Shown here: in pieces, positions 34,368 to 41,815 of the stretch
How the letters are laid out: each line of letters starts with the position of its first letter
How positions within the stretch are numbered: position 1 is the stretch's first letter
DNA from: Clostridium aminobutyricum
GTDB lineage: Bacteria > Bacillota > Clostridia > Peptostreptococcales > Anaerovoracaceae
Assembly: GCF_017255415.1 (NCBI RefSeq)
Contig: NZ_JAFJZZ010000011.1
Location: 1 to 55,488, forward strand
Length of the DNA stretch: 55,488 nucleotides
Direction: 5' to 3'
The notes under the pieces: generated by a model
What the model saw: the letters and a program-made list of their open reading frames with translations, nothing else
Told to the model about the DNA's origin: nothing
The model's database searches: none
Made by a program: the position numbers and the translations under genes

Positions 34368-35003
34368 ATGCAGGCATTTGGATTTATTGAAACCAAAGGA
34401 CTGATAGCAGCCATTGAAGCAGCGGATGCGATGCTCAAGGCAGCAAACGTAGGGTTAGTGGATCGAGTTTTTGTAAAAGGCGGTCTGGTTACCATTATTA
34501 TTGAAGGGGATGTGGGTGCAGTAAAAGCAGCCACCGATGCAGGATCTTCTGCAGCAGCGAGAGTAGGCGAAGTGATTTCTGTACATGTGATTCCAAGACC
34601 TCATGAAGATGTGGGTAAGATGATTGTTCGGGAATCAGAAATTTCTTCAGACACGATAGAAATGGAAGTCGACGTAGAAGACCGTGTTACCGAAGAAATA
34701 AGTATTCAGGATGAAACAGAAACGATAAGCGACGAGGAAGAATTGCCTGAAGAACTAAAAACAGAAGAGGCAGAAGGTGAGGCCTTTAGCAATCAAGAGT
34801 TGCTGAAAGACGAAATGGACGCTTTCGTAAAAAATGGGGACTTTGACCAAGTGTTGAAAGTATTAGAAAGTTTGAAAGTGACGAAGCTAAGAGCTTTAGC
34901 AAGAGAATATGGTGACTTCGGTATTACCGGTAGAGCAATTTCTAATGCAGATAGAAATTTACTAATGGAAGAATTCAAGAAATACTATCAGATTCATTCA
35001 TGA
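34368..35003 (+). CDS. BMC-H shell protein with acidic linker and SAP-like C-terminal domain (locus B)
   Basis: 211 aa. BMC-H domain (1-85; [29 protein letters not shown]), acidic linker (about 90-150), and a C-terminal helical domain with [42 protein letters not shown]. The linker is 25 residues shorter than in the locus A copy and has a different sequence, while the C-terminal domain is well conserved, which shows that the domain, not the linker, is selected. Confidence 0.88.
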   Translation: MQAFGFIETKGLIAAIEAADAMLKAANVGLVDRVFVKGGLVTIIIEGDVGAVKAATDAGSSAAARVGEVISVHVIPRPHEDVGKMIVRESEISSDTIEMEVDVEDRVTEEISIQDETETISDEEELPEELKTEEAEGEAFSNQELLKDEMDAFVKNGDFDQVLKVLESLKVTKLRALAREYGDFGITGRAISNADRNLLMEEFKKYYQIHS

Positions 35004-35047
35004 CAGCAAGACAATAATCTTTAAAAAGAGAAAGGAGGAATCACAAG

Positions 35048-36538
35048 ATGGAAAACTTTGATTATGATTTACGTTCCGTACAAGAAGCAAGAGATCTTGC
35101 ACGCCTTGGAAAGATTGCCACAGAAAAAATAGCAACATACACAGAAGAACAGATTGATAGAATTCTGCGCAATATGGTAAAGGTAGCACAAGAAAATGCG
35201 GTTTGTTTGGCACAGATGGCAGTAGAGGAAACAGGCTTTGGTAAAGTAGAAGATAAGATTTACAAAAACCATATGGCTTCCGTTATTCTATACGATGCTA
35301 TTAAAAACATGAAAACTATTGGTGTGATTCAAGAAGATGTAGCTCAGAGAGTAATTGAAATTGCAGAACCGGTTGGACTAGTAATGGGAATTGTCCCATC
35401 CACAAACCCAACATCAACAGCAATATTCAAGGCAATGATTGCAATAAAGTCAAGAAATGCAATCGTGTTCTCACCACATCCTTCCGCAGCAAAATGCACA
35501 CAGAAGGCAGCACAACTTATGGCTGATGCAGCAGTAGCAGCAGGGGCACCTGAAAATATTATCGGATGCAGCTCAATGCCAACAATTGGTGCAACAAATG
35601 AGTTGATGAAGTGCAAAGAAGTCGCTATAATTATAGCAACAGGTGGACCAGGAATGGTTAAGGCAGCGTACAGTGCAGGAAAGCCGGCACTAGGCGTAGG
35701 AGCTGGAAACTCACCTGCATATATCGAAAAGACTGCAAACGTTCATCAGGCTATCCAGAATATCATTGCAAGTAAGACATTTGACAACGGTACAATCTGT
35801 GCATCCGAACAGTCCATAATCTGTGAAGAATGCAACAGAGACGAAGTAATCGCAGAGCTAAGAAAGCAAGGCGGATATTTCATGACAGCTGACGAAACAG
35901 CAAAGGTTTGTAAGCTATTATTTAAGAATGGCCACAACATGAATGCAAAGTTTGTAGGAAGAGCTGCAACTGTAATTGCTGAAGCAGCAGGATTCAGTGT
36001 TCCGGAAGGAACAAAGGTACTTGTTGGAGAACAGGGCGGAGTAGGTGATGGATATCCATTATCCTTCGAAAAGTTAACAACAGTATTAGCATTCTACACA
36101 GCAAAAGATTGGCATGAAGCATGCGATCTAAGCATTAAATTATTACAGAACGGTATCGGACATACCATGAGCTTGCATACAGAAGACAGAGAAATGGTGA
36201 TGAAGTTTGCAGCAAAGCCAGCATCCAGAATTCTTGTAAACACAGGAAGCGCAATGGGTGGAGTAGGCGCAAGCACTGGCTTAATGCCTTCCTTCACACT
36301 AGGATGCGGAACATGGGGCGGAAGCTCAGTATCCGAAAACGTAACACCAATGCACCTAATCAACATCAAGAGAGTTGCCTACGGATTAAAGGATTGCACA
36401 ACATTAGCTTCTGCTGATCCAACATTCAACTACAACTTATCTGGTGGATGTACTGCACCTGTAGAACAAGGCCTGAATCAAGCAGATCTAATGGATCTAG
36501 TAAATCATATTGTAGCTGCTATGAAGGGGGCTAACTAA
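35048..36538 (+). CDS. CoA-acylating aldehyde dehydrogenase with encapsulation tail (locus B)
   Basis: 496 aa. Catalytic Cys251 in FDNGTICASEQS. It should oxidise propionaldehyde to propionyl-CoA in this locus, although the body differs little from the locus A enzyme, so both may accept either aldehyde. The C-terminal tag NQADLMDLVNHIVAAMKGAN differs from the locus A tag by one residue. The linker before it is only about nine residues (GGCTAPVEQG). Confidence 0.95.
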   Translation: MENFDYDLRSVQEARDLARLGKIATEKIATYTEEQIDRILRNMVKVAQENAVCLAQMAVEETGFGKVEDKIYKNHMASVILYDAIKNMKTIGVIQEDVAQRVIEIAEPVGLVMGIVPSTNPTSTAIFKAMIAIKSRNAIVFSPHPSAAKCTQKAAQLMADAAVAAGAPENIIGCSSMPTIGATNELMKCKEVAIIIATGGPGMVKAAYSAGKPALGVGAGNSPAYIEKTANVHQAIQNIIASKTFDNGTICASEQSIICEECNRDEVIAELRKQGGYFMTADETAKVCKLLFKNGHNMNAKFVGRAATVIAEAAGFSVPEGTKVLVGEQGGVGDGYPLSFEKLTTVLAFYTAKDWHEACDLSIKLLQNGIGHTMSLHTEDREMVMKFAAKPASRILVNTGSAMGGVGASTGLMPSFTLGCGTWGGSSVSENVTPMHLINIKRVAYGLKDCTTLASADPTFNYNLSGGCTAPVEQGLNQADLMDLVNHIVAAMKGAN

Positions 36539-37185
36539 TGGATAATTGTGAAGCGATCTTAAAGCTTTTACTAGAAGCTGTCCAGTCCGCTGCACCGGCA
36601 GAAAAGAAGGACGATTCCAATGAAATTCAAGTAGGAATCTCAAACAGACACGTTCATCTTTCCCAAGCTGATTTAGATACATTGTTCGGAGAAGGCTACC
36701 AGATGACAAAGATGAAAGATTTGTCACAGCCGGGACAGTATGCGTGTAAAGAAACAGTAACGATCTGCGGACCAAAAGGCGCGATTGAAAAGGTTCGAAT
36801 TTTAGGACCTGTCAGAAGCAAAACGCAAGTTGAAGTGCTGACAGGAGATTGCATCAAGATGGGAGCGAAAGCCGTGGCAAAGTTATCCGGCGATTTAGTC
36901 GGAACGCCTGGCATTACGATCATCGGTCCAAGAGGATCGGTGCAGACAAAAGAGGGCTTGATTGTGGCACAAAGACACATTCACATGACCCCGCAAGATG
37001 CACAGCACTTCGGCGTACATGACGGACAGATTGTCTGCATACAGTTTGAAGGCTCGCGCGGAGGTATTTACAGCAACGTTGCGATAAGAGCAAACGATGC
37101 TTCCGCCCTAGAGTGTCATATTGATACCGAAGAAGGAAATGCAATGAGCATTAATTCAATGTCAAAAATAACAATTATAAAATAA
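36538..37185 (+). CDS. pduL: PduL-type phosphotransacylase (locus B)
   Basis: 215 aa. Converts the acyl-CoA to acyl phosphate. Motifs VGISNRHVHLS and AQRHIHMTP are intact, and the N-terminal helix MDNCEAILKLLLEAVQSA is the predicted lumen tag. The stop of the aldehyde dehydrogenase overlaps its start (TAATG). Its central part is almost base-identical to locus A, as noted there. Confidence 0.95.
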   Translation: MDNCEAILKLLLEAVQSAAPAEKKDDSNEIQVGISNRHVHLSQADLDTLFGEGYQMTKMKDLSQPGQYACKETVTICGPKGAIEKVRILGPVRSKTQVEVLTGDCIKMGAKAVAKLSGDLVGTPGITIIGPRGSVQTKEGLIVAQRHIHMTPQDAQHFGVHDGQIVCIQFEGSRGGIYSNVAIRANDASALECHIDTEEGNAMSINSMSKITIIK

Positions 37186-37209
37186 AGATTATTTTAGGAG
37201 GATTTAAAA

Positions 37210-37509
37210 ATGAAATACGATGCATTAGGAATGATTGAAACAAAGGGTTTAGTTGGATCTATCGAAGCAGCAGATGCCATGGTAAAGGCTGCAAACGTTT
37301 ACCTAGTTGGTAAAGAACACGTTGGCGGCGGACTGGTAACAGTAATGGTAAGAGGAGACGTAGGAGCTGTAAAGGCTGCTACAGATGCTGGTGCAGCTGC
37401 TGCACAGCGTGTTGGAGAATTAATTTCCGTACACGTAATTCCAAGACCACATGCGGAAGTAGAAAGCATTCTACCTGCTTCAAAAGAAGCTAAAGCTGAC
37501 GTAAAATAA
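37210..37509 (+). CDS. BMC-H main shell protein, PduA/PduJ/EutM-like (locus B)
   Basis: 99 aa, last gene of locus B and two residues different from the protein at 21006. The GGG pore loop and the K-A-A-N hexamer interface helix are the same. AGGAGG eleven bases upstream. The untranslated tail to the terminator is also nearly identical to that of locus A, which points to recent copying of this end. Confidence 0.95.
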   Translation: MKYDALGMIETKGLVGSIEAADAMVKAANVYLVGKEHVGGGLVTVMVRGDVGAVKAATDAGAAAAQRVGELISVHVIPRPHAEVESILPASKEAKADVK

Positions 37510-37596
37510 CTTATTGCTTACTTACAAGAACATGAAGAAATCTGTTGAGTTCTGAATGTTCTCCTTATACCAAACTTAACATAATAACTACTCCTC

Positions 37597-37627
37597 AATA
37601 GGGCTGTCTCTTTCGAGACAGCCCTAT
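37597..37627 (+). terminator. Terminator of locus B
   Basis: Stem AATAGGGCTGTCTC / GAGACAGCCCTAT with loop TTTC. The stem is the same as in the locus A terminator, but the loop is its reverse complement, as if the centre had been inverted. The downstream sequence then diverges completely from locus A. Confidence 0.85.
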
Positions 37628-37681
37628 CACTTTACATGGGAAGTGAGTTGGATGAAAATCAAATAAATGGGAAATATTTTT

Positions 37682-37712
37682 TTGACGCATTATCCTGCAA
37701 CTATGGTAGAAT
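37682..37712 (+). promoter_or_regulatory. Candidate promoter of the DHHW gene
   Basis: TTGACG (37682-37687), a 19-bp spacer and TAGAAT (37707-37712). The spacer is longer than ideal. It lies between the locus B terminator and the next gene, which therefore need not depend on the microcompartment operon. Confidence 0.5.
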
Positions 37713-37757
37713 AGAGAGGCTTAAAGACAAACTCAAATCAGGAGATAGGGCAAGAAT

Positions 37758-38966
37758 ATGGGAGACAAATATAATCTAGAAAATATAAATAACCGAATTA
37801 CTACAATCGTTTTTGTGCTGATTTTAGTTTTAATACTGATTTTATGCATTCTGATTCCAGATAAACGCGTCTCTGAAAATGAAAATCGTCCGTTACAGCC
37901 GCTGCCTCATTTGACGATTAACGGAATAGTAGATGGCAGCTATATGAAGGCTTTCGAAAATTATGTTTCCGATCAAATGGTTGGAAGGGACGCTTGGACG
38001 GAATTTAAAAACAATGTGGATATCGCTTCCGGGAAGAAAGATAATGGAAGTGTATATTACGGTAAAGATGGCTATCTTTTTTCCATTGAGACGGAAGACG
38101 ATGTGCAGCTGGCTAAAAATATTCAATATACGAACAGTTTTTTGGAACTAGCGAGAAACGAAAATCCTGCATTGAAAATTTCTGTCTTGATTGCGCCTAC
38201 ATCGACAGCAGTGCTGGACGATAAATTGCCTGCCCATGCACCGGTTTTCGACCAGGCAGAAGCGTTGAAACAAGTGGAGAAGGGGTTACAGGGAATCTCT
38301 TATGAGCCTCTGAGCACCGATAAAGAAAACGAATTAAGAGCTTATGTGAATGTGCTGCCCGATTTAAAGGAGCAGAGAGAGACGTATGTTTACTACCGAA
38401 CCGATCATCATTGGACGACGTTGGGCGCGTATTATGCGTATAAGGCATGGCAACAACATCTTGGAACAAAACCTCCTCAGCTAAACGAATTTCGCGTTAA
38501 AACAGTTTCTGGCGCTTTTTACGGTACAAGCTATTCAAAGGCAGTGTCCGCAGGCCTTATTCCGGATTCAATGGAGCGCTTTGATTATAAGGATGAAAAT
38601 AATGCTTGCTCCATGCAAGTTACTCTACAGGGAAAAACGAGAAATTTGCAAGGATTGTACGATGAACAGTATTTGAATAAAAAAGATAAATATTCGTATT
38701 TCTTAAGCGGGAACAATGCATTAACAACGATTCATACCGGCATAAAAAATGGAAAGAAAATTCTGGTTATAAAAGATTCCTATGCCCATTGCTTTATTCC
38801 TTTTTTGACGAAGGATTTTGAGACGATTGTTGCGGTAGATATGAGATATTATAAACAAAATCCGGCAAAGCTTATAAAGGAAGAAAATATAACGGACTTA
38901 TTGATCCTATATAATATTGTTCAGTATACGAATGACAGAAATTTTGTATTTTTATCAAAAATGTAA
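37758..38966 (+). CDS. DHHW-family protein, AlgX/AlgJ-like partner of MBOAT acyltransferases
   Basis: 402 aa. One N-terminal membrane helix (about residues 15-35) anchors an extracellular SGNH-like domain. The family signature DHHW is present in YRTDHHWTTLGAYYAY, with a late KDSYAHCFIPFL segment that supplies the Ser of the fold. Such proteins transfer or remove acetyl groups on extracellular polymers together with an MBOAT protein and usually sit next to it. Here the MBOAT gene is at 1800, with both microcompartment loci between. AGGAG (37739 onward) precedes the ATG. Confidence 0.85.
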   Translation: MGDKYNLENINNRITTIVFVLILVLILILCILIPDKRVSENENRPLQPLPHLTINGIVDGSYMKAFENYVSDQMVGRDAWTEFKNNVDIASGKKDNGSVYYGKDGYLFSIETEDDVQLAKNIQYTNSFLELARNENPALKISVLIAPTSTAVLDDKLPAHAPVFDQAEALKQVEKGLQGISYEPLSTDKENELRAYVNVLPDLKEQRETYVYYRTDHHWTTLGAYYAYKAWQQHLGTKPPQLNEFRVKTVSGAFYGTSYSKAVSAGLIPDSMERFDYKDENNACSMQVTLQGKTRNLQGLYDEQYLNKKDKYSYFLSGNNALTTIHTGIKNGKKILVIKDSYAHCFIPFLTKDFETIVAVDMRYYKQNPAKLIKEENITDLLILYNIVQYTNDRNFVFLSKM

Positions 38967-39018
38967 GGAAAATGACGAAACCTTCTATTTAAATCTGCAA
39001 AGACCTGCAAAGAATCTA

Positions 39019-39047
39019 TTGACTATCAGCGATTTGCAGAATAAAAT
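39019..39047 (+). promoter_or_regulatory. Promoter of the thioesterase gene with flanking repeats
   Basis: TTGACT (39019-39024), 17 bp, TAAAAT (39042-39047). Immediately upstream is a 10-bp tandem repeat with two CTGCAAAGA units (38995-39003 and 39005-39013); an inverted copy (TTTGCAGA) lies between the -35 and -10 boxes. This arrangement suggests control by a DNA-binding protein. Confidence 0.65.
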
Positions 39048-39059
39048 AGAGATGAAATC

Positions 39060-39090
39060 AAATCTGCGGGCTCTATATACCCGCAGATTT
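39060..39090 (+). terminator. Perfect hairpin in the thioesterase leader
   Basis: An 11-bp perfect stem AAATCTGCGGG / CCCGCAGATTT with a 9-base loop, followed by TTAAAA. It lies just downstream of the promoter and upstream of the gene, so it could be an attenuator, a terminator for the DHHW gene, or a protein-binding palindrome. The T run is weak. Confidence 0.55.
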
Positions 39091-39132
39091 TAAAATGCAA
39101 TGAAAGTTTCACAAATCAGTTGAGGTGGAGCA

Positions 39133-39651
39133 ATGAGATATAAAGTAACAAGAAAACAAAATAACAGTTCAAGATGTATCGTTTGCGGAACGGATAATAA
39201 GTTTAGTTTAAACAGCCGCTTTTACGAACTGGAAAATGGTGAGTTGGCTTGCAATTTCAGAACCGAAGATTGGCACCAAAGTTATCCGGGAAGAACCCAC
39301 GGAGGAATGGCGGCGGCTATATTAGACGAGCTGATCGGCAGAGCCATGTGCATTGACGAACCAGACTGCTGGGGGGTTACGGTGGAATTAAATCTTAAAT
39401 ATAAAAAACCTGTACCCACAGAAACCAATTTGACAGCGGTGGCCAGAGTGACCCGAAACAGCAGAAAGATATTTGAAGGAACAGGAGAACTGCTGCTTCC
39501 TGATGGGAGTGTTGCGGTGGAAGCATCCGGTAAATATATGAAAATGCCGGTGGATAAAATCGCCGAAGGGGATTTTGTGGAAAAGGAATGGTATTTGCTG
39601 GAGGAAGAAGCCGATCCGAAAGAAATAGACCTGCCGGAAATCAAGAGATAA
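39133..39651 (+). CDS. PaaI-type hotdog-fold thioesterase
   Basis: 172 aa. The hotdog core has the conserved GRTHGGMAAAILDELIGRAM segment followed by TVELNLKYKKPVPTET and KIFEGTGELLLPDGSVAVEASGKYMKM, typical of acyl-CoA thioesterases of the PaaI/YiiD-like group. An N-terminal CIVCG motif and Asn-rich lead-in may bind metal. The substrate is unknown; acyl-CoA recycling is the usual role. It is monocistronic by position, with its own promoter, and ends 64 bases before the rpmG operon promoter. Confidence 0.82.
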   Translation: MRYKVTRKQNNSSRCIVCGTDNKFSLNSRFYELENGELACNFRTEDWHQSYPGRTHGGMAAAILDELIGRAMCIDEPDCWGVTVELNLKYKKPVPTETNLTAVARVTRNSRKIFEGTGELLLPDGSVAVEASGKYMKMPVDKIAEGDFVEKEWYLLEEEADPKEIDLPEIKR

Positions 39652-39715
39652 TTTAAGTAAGACTTTCTTACTGTAGACAGGTTGTACATAAAAATAGCCA
39701 TTCAATTAAAAATAC

Positions 39716-39744
39716 TTGACATAGACAAACTCGGGTGATATCAT
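39716..39744 (+). promoter_or_regulatory. Promoter of the rpmG-secE-nusG operon
   Basis: TTGACA (39716-39721), 17 bp, TATCAT (39739-39744), within the context GTGATATCAT. The same GTGATATCAT -10 context occurs at the rpoB promoter (43871-43880). The leader to rpmG (39745-39896) contains no gene. Confidence 0.75.
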
Positions 39745-39896
39745 TAACAAGCGACTTTATGATATTTAGTATGTTATAATCGTGTATATTATGTGGAAAT
39801 ATGCTCGGTTACGTTACAAAATATAAGAAAAAATACGGAGCCTGAAAGAGTGCTCTGAATTTACATTGAATGCACAATATATAGGAGGTGGAGTCG

Positions 39897-40058
39897 ATGG
39901 CAGCAGGAGCTAGAGTGAAAGTTACATTAGCATGTACAGAGTGCAAGCAGAGAAACTACAATACTATGAAGAATAAGAAAAACGATCCGGATCGTATCGA
40001 ATTGGATAAGTATTGCAGATTCTGTAAAAAGCACACTCTTCATAAGGAAACAAAATAA
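39897..40058 (+). CDS. rpmG: 50S ribosomal protein L33
   Basis: 53 aa. Translation from ATG 39897 gives [20 protein letters not shown]... with a second pair in CRFCKKH. The CxxC...CxxC pattern marks the zinc-binding form of L33. ATAGGAGGTGG lies upstream. The stop at 40056-40058 is 12 bases before secE. Confidence 0.95.
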   Translation: MAAGARVKVTLACTECKQRNYNTMKNKKNDPDRIELDKYCRFCKKHTLHKETK

Positions 40059-40070
40059 GGAGTGAGTAAT

Positions 40071-40313
40071 ATGGATAACGAAAAAGCTAAGAAAAAGCCC
40101 GTAGCTGCTCCTAAAAAGGAGAGAATGAGCATTAAAGACTATTTCAAAGGAATTAGACTTGAAATCAAAAAGGTAGTATGGCCTACAAAAAAAGAGCTTG
40201 GATCATATACCGCTATTGTGCTTATTACTTGCGCATTCTTTGCAGTAGGATTCTGGTTAATTGATATGGGTGTGTTAACAGCGCTTAAGGCAATTTTAGG
40301 CATTTCTTTATAA
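40071..40313 (+). CDS. secE: Preprotein translocase subunit SecE
   Basis: 80 aa. A basic N-terminal segment, an amphipathic helix (IKDYFKGIRLEIKKVVWPTKKEL, with the conserved KKVVWPT) and a single membrane helix (about residues 50-75). SecE clamps the SecY channel. ATG 40071 is chosen over GTG 40062 since AAGGAG (40057-40062) then fits. It sits between rpmG and nusG as in most bacteria. Confidence 0.95.
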   Translation: MDNEKAKKKPVAAPKKERMSIKDYFKGIRLEIKKVVWPTKKELGSYTAIVLITCAFFAVGFWLIDMGVLTALKAILGISL

Positions 40314-40509
40314 TAAACTCTTCGGATGGTTATAATCAGTATAGTGGACGATGAAAATCTATGAATCAAAGCTTCATGATTTTCTAGCCTAAATTCTGTC
40401 GGCAGCATTAAAATGCTGGGTAGAATGTCATAAGGTAGAGTTTATTGAAACATATTCCGGCAACATGCTTATAGCGATGGAATTCGGATATGTTATGATG
40501 AGGTAGAAG
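40314..40509 (+). other. Structured leader between secE and nusG
   Basis: 196 bases without a gene. Three clear hairpins: GAAAATC(T)ATGAA / TTCATGATTTTC (40353-40384), AGCATT-AA-AATGCT (40404-40417) and ACATATTCCG / CGGATATGT (about 40450-40493). None is followed by a T run, so terminator function is unlikely; processing or control of nusG translation is possible. Confidence 0.5.
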
Positions 40510-41184
40510 ATGTCAGATTTTGAAAATAACTTAGACCTAAATAAAAGTGAACTAGAAAGTATTGAAAAATCAGAAGCAGCAGAAGTTCAGGATACAGAGA
40601 CTCCTATAGAAACTTCTTCCAGTTCTGTGATTGCATACGATGAAAACACCGGATATTCCGGGAATGCAGATAGTCCTGCAAAGTGGTATGTCGTTCATAC
40701 TTATTCTGGGCATGAGAACAAGGTAAAAGTAAATATTGAAAAAATAGTTGAGAATAGAGGAATGCAAGACCTCGTTCTTGATATTGTTGTGCCTACAGAA
40801 GATGTTGTTGAAATTAAAAATGGACAGCGTAAGGTTAAGACAAGAAAGATTTTCCCGGGTTACGTTTTAGTGAAAATGATTGTAACGAATGAGTCTTGGT
40901 ATCTGGTAAGAAATACGCAGGGTGTTACAGGTTTCGTTGGACATGGCTCAGAGCCTATTCCTTTATCAAATGAAGAAGTAAGAAGAATGGGAATTGAAAA
41001 GGTATACGTCGACATTGACGTGGAAGTAGGCGACAATATAAAGGTTATCAATGGACCGTTTGAAAGCTTTATGGGTCTCGTAGAAGAAGTAAACATGGAT
41101 AAACAAACCTTGAAGGTAAAGATTTCCATGTTCGGAAGAGATACACCGGTAGAGTTGGAATTCGGACAAGTAGATAAAATATAA
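40510..41184 (+). CDS. nusG: Transcription termination/antitermination protein NusG
   Basis: 224 aa. NGN domain from WYVVHTYSGHENKV (about residue 58) to about 165, then a KOW domain (VEVGDNIKVINGPFESFMGLVEEVN). It binds RNA polymerase and affects pausing and termination. The first 55 residues form an acidic, Ser/Glu-rich extension not usual in NusG (about 175 aa in many bacteria); the ATG at 40510 has a GAGGTAG site, and there is no internal Met before the domain, so the extension appears real. Confidence 0.95.
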   Translation: MSDFENNLDLNKSELESIEKSEAAEVQDTETPIETSSSSVIAYDENTGYSGNADSPAKWYVVHTYSGHENKVKVNIEKIVENRGMQDLVLDIVVPTEDVVEIKNGQRKVKTRKIFPGYVLVKMIVTNESWYLVRNTQGVTGFVGHGSEPIPLSNEEVRRMGIEKVYVDIDVEVGDNIKVINGPFESFMGLVEEVNMDKQTLKVKISMFGRDTPVELEFGQVDKI

Positions 41185-41236
41185 CCTTGCAATTTAAATG
41201 AATATTTAAAGAGCAAGAAAGAAAGGAGACGACAAA

Positions 41237-41662
41237 ATGGCAAAGAAAGTTGAAGCACTTATTAAACTTCAGATCGCAGCAGGTAATGCTACTCCAGCAC
41301 CTCCAGTAGGTCCGGCTTTAGGTCAGAAGGGTGTAAATATCATGGATTTCTGTAAGCAGTTCAATGCTAGAACGCAGGATCAGCCTGGAATGATTATCCC
41401 AGTTGTGATTACTGTATATGCAGACAGATCATTTACATTTATTACAAAGACTCCTCCTGCAGCAGTACTGCTAAAAAAGGCAGCTGGTTTAACTGCAGCA
41501 TCCGGAGAACCAAATAAGAAAAAGGTTGCTACTTTAACGGAAGAACAGGTTAGAGAAATAGCAAAAATAAAAATGCCAGACTTAAATGCAGCAAATCTTG
41601 ATACAGCAGCATCAATGATTAAGGGTACTGCAAGAAGCATGGGAATTGTAATTGAAGGTTAA
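41237..41662 (+). CDS. rplK: 50S ribosomal protein L11
   Basis: 141 aa, full length. N-terminal domain [42 protein letters not shown] and C-terminal RNA-binding domain to MGIVIEG. L11 binds the GTPase-associated region of 23S rRNA and is needed for RelA activation. GAAAGGAGACG precedes the ATG. Confidence 0.97.
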   Translation: MAKKVEALIKLQIAAGNATPAPPVGPALGQKGVNIMDFCKQFNARTQDQPGMIIPVVITVYADRSFTFITKTPPAAVLLKKAAGLTAASGEPNKKKVATLTEEQVREIAKIKMPDLNAANLDTAASMIKGTARSMGIVIEG

Positions 41663-41815
41663 AAGTTGGGAGGCCGCTCGACAGAAAGTTGGGGACTCAG
41701 AATTTATTCTGCTTGTATGTTGACAAGTAAAGGTGGCCTTGTGCCGCAAAGGAAAGCAACGCAGCGGGGAGAATAATATACGGAGTAAGGTCGTTACTAC
41801 CACAAGGAGGATAAT
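41663..41815 (+). promoter_or_regulatory. rplK-rplA intercistronic region, possible L1 control site
   Basis: 153 bases without a gene, with GC-rich complementary tracts (GGGAGGCCGC near 41669 and GGTGGCCTT near 41733) and a long lead to the rplA site AAGGAGG. L1 often represses its own operon by binding such mRNA; I see a plausible fold but no certain match to the L1 consensus. Confidence 0.35.

Larger units (their letters stand above)
28798..37627 (+). repeat. Duplicated BMC core, copy B
   Basis: Second copy of the core described at 12221-21425. All thirteen reading frames are intact. Divergence is uneven: PduL, the last shell protein, PduS, PduT and EutJ are close to copy A, whereas the EutT-like and EutQ-like genes and the acidic linker are far apart. 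Confidence 0.9.

Noticed and set aside
12221-37509. B12-dependent diol or ethanolamine compartment, suggested by EutT-, PduS-, PduU- and EutJ-like genes
   Set aside because: No PduCDE, EutBC or reactivase genes are present; both signature enzymes have glycyl radical and Cys loops.
28798-37627. Locus B core as a decaying pseudogene copy
   Set aside because: All frames are open, overlaps and ribosome sites are kept, and catalytic residues of AldDH, PduL and the Fe-S proteins are intact.
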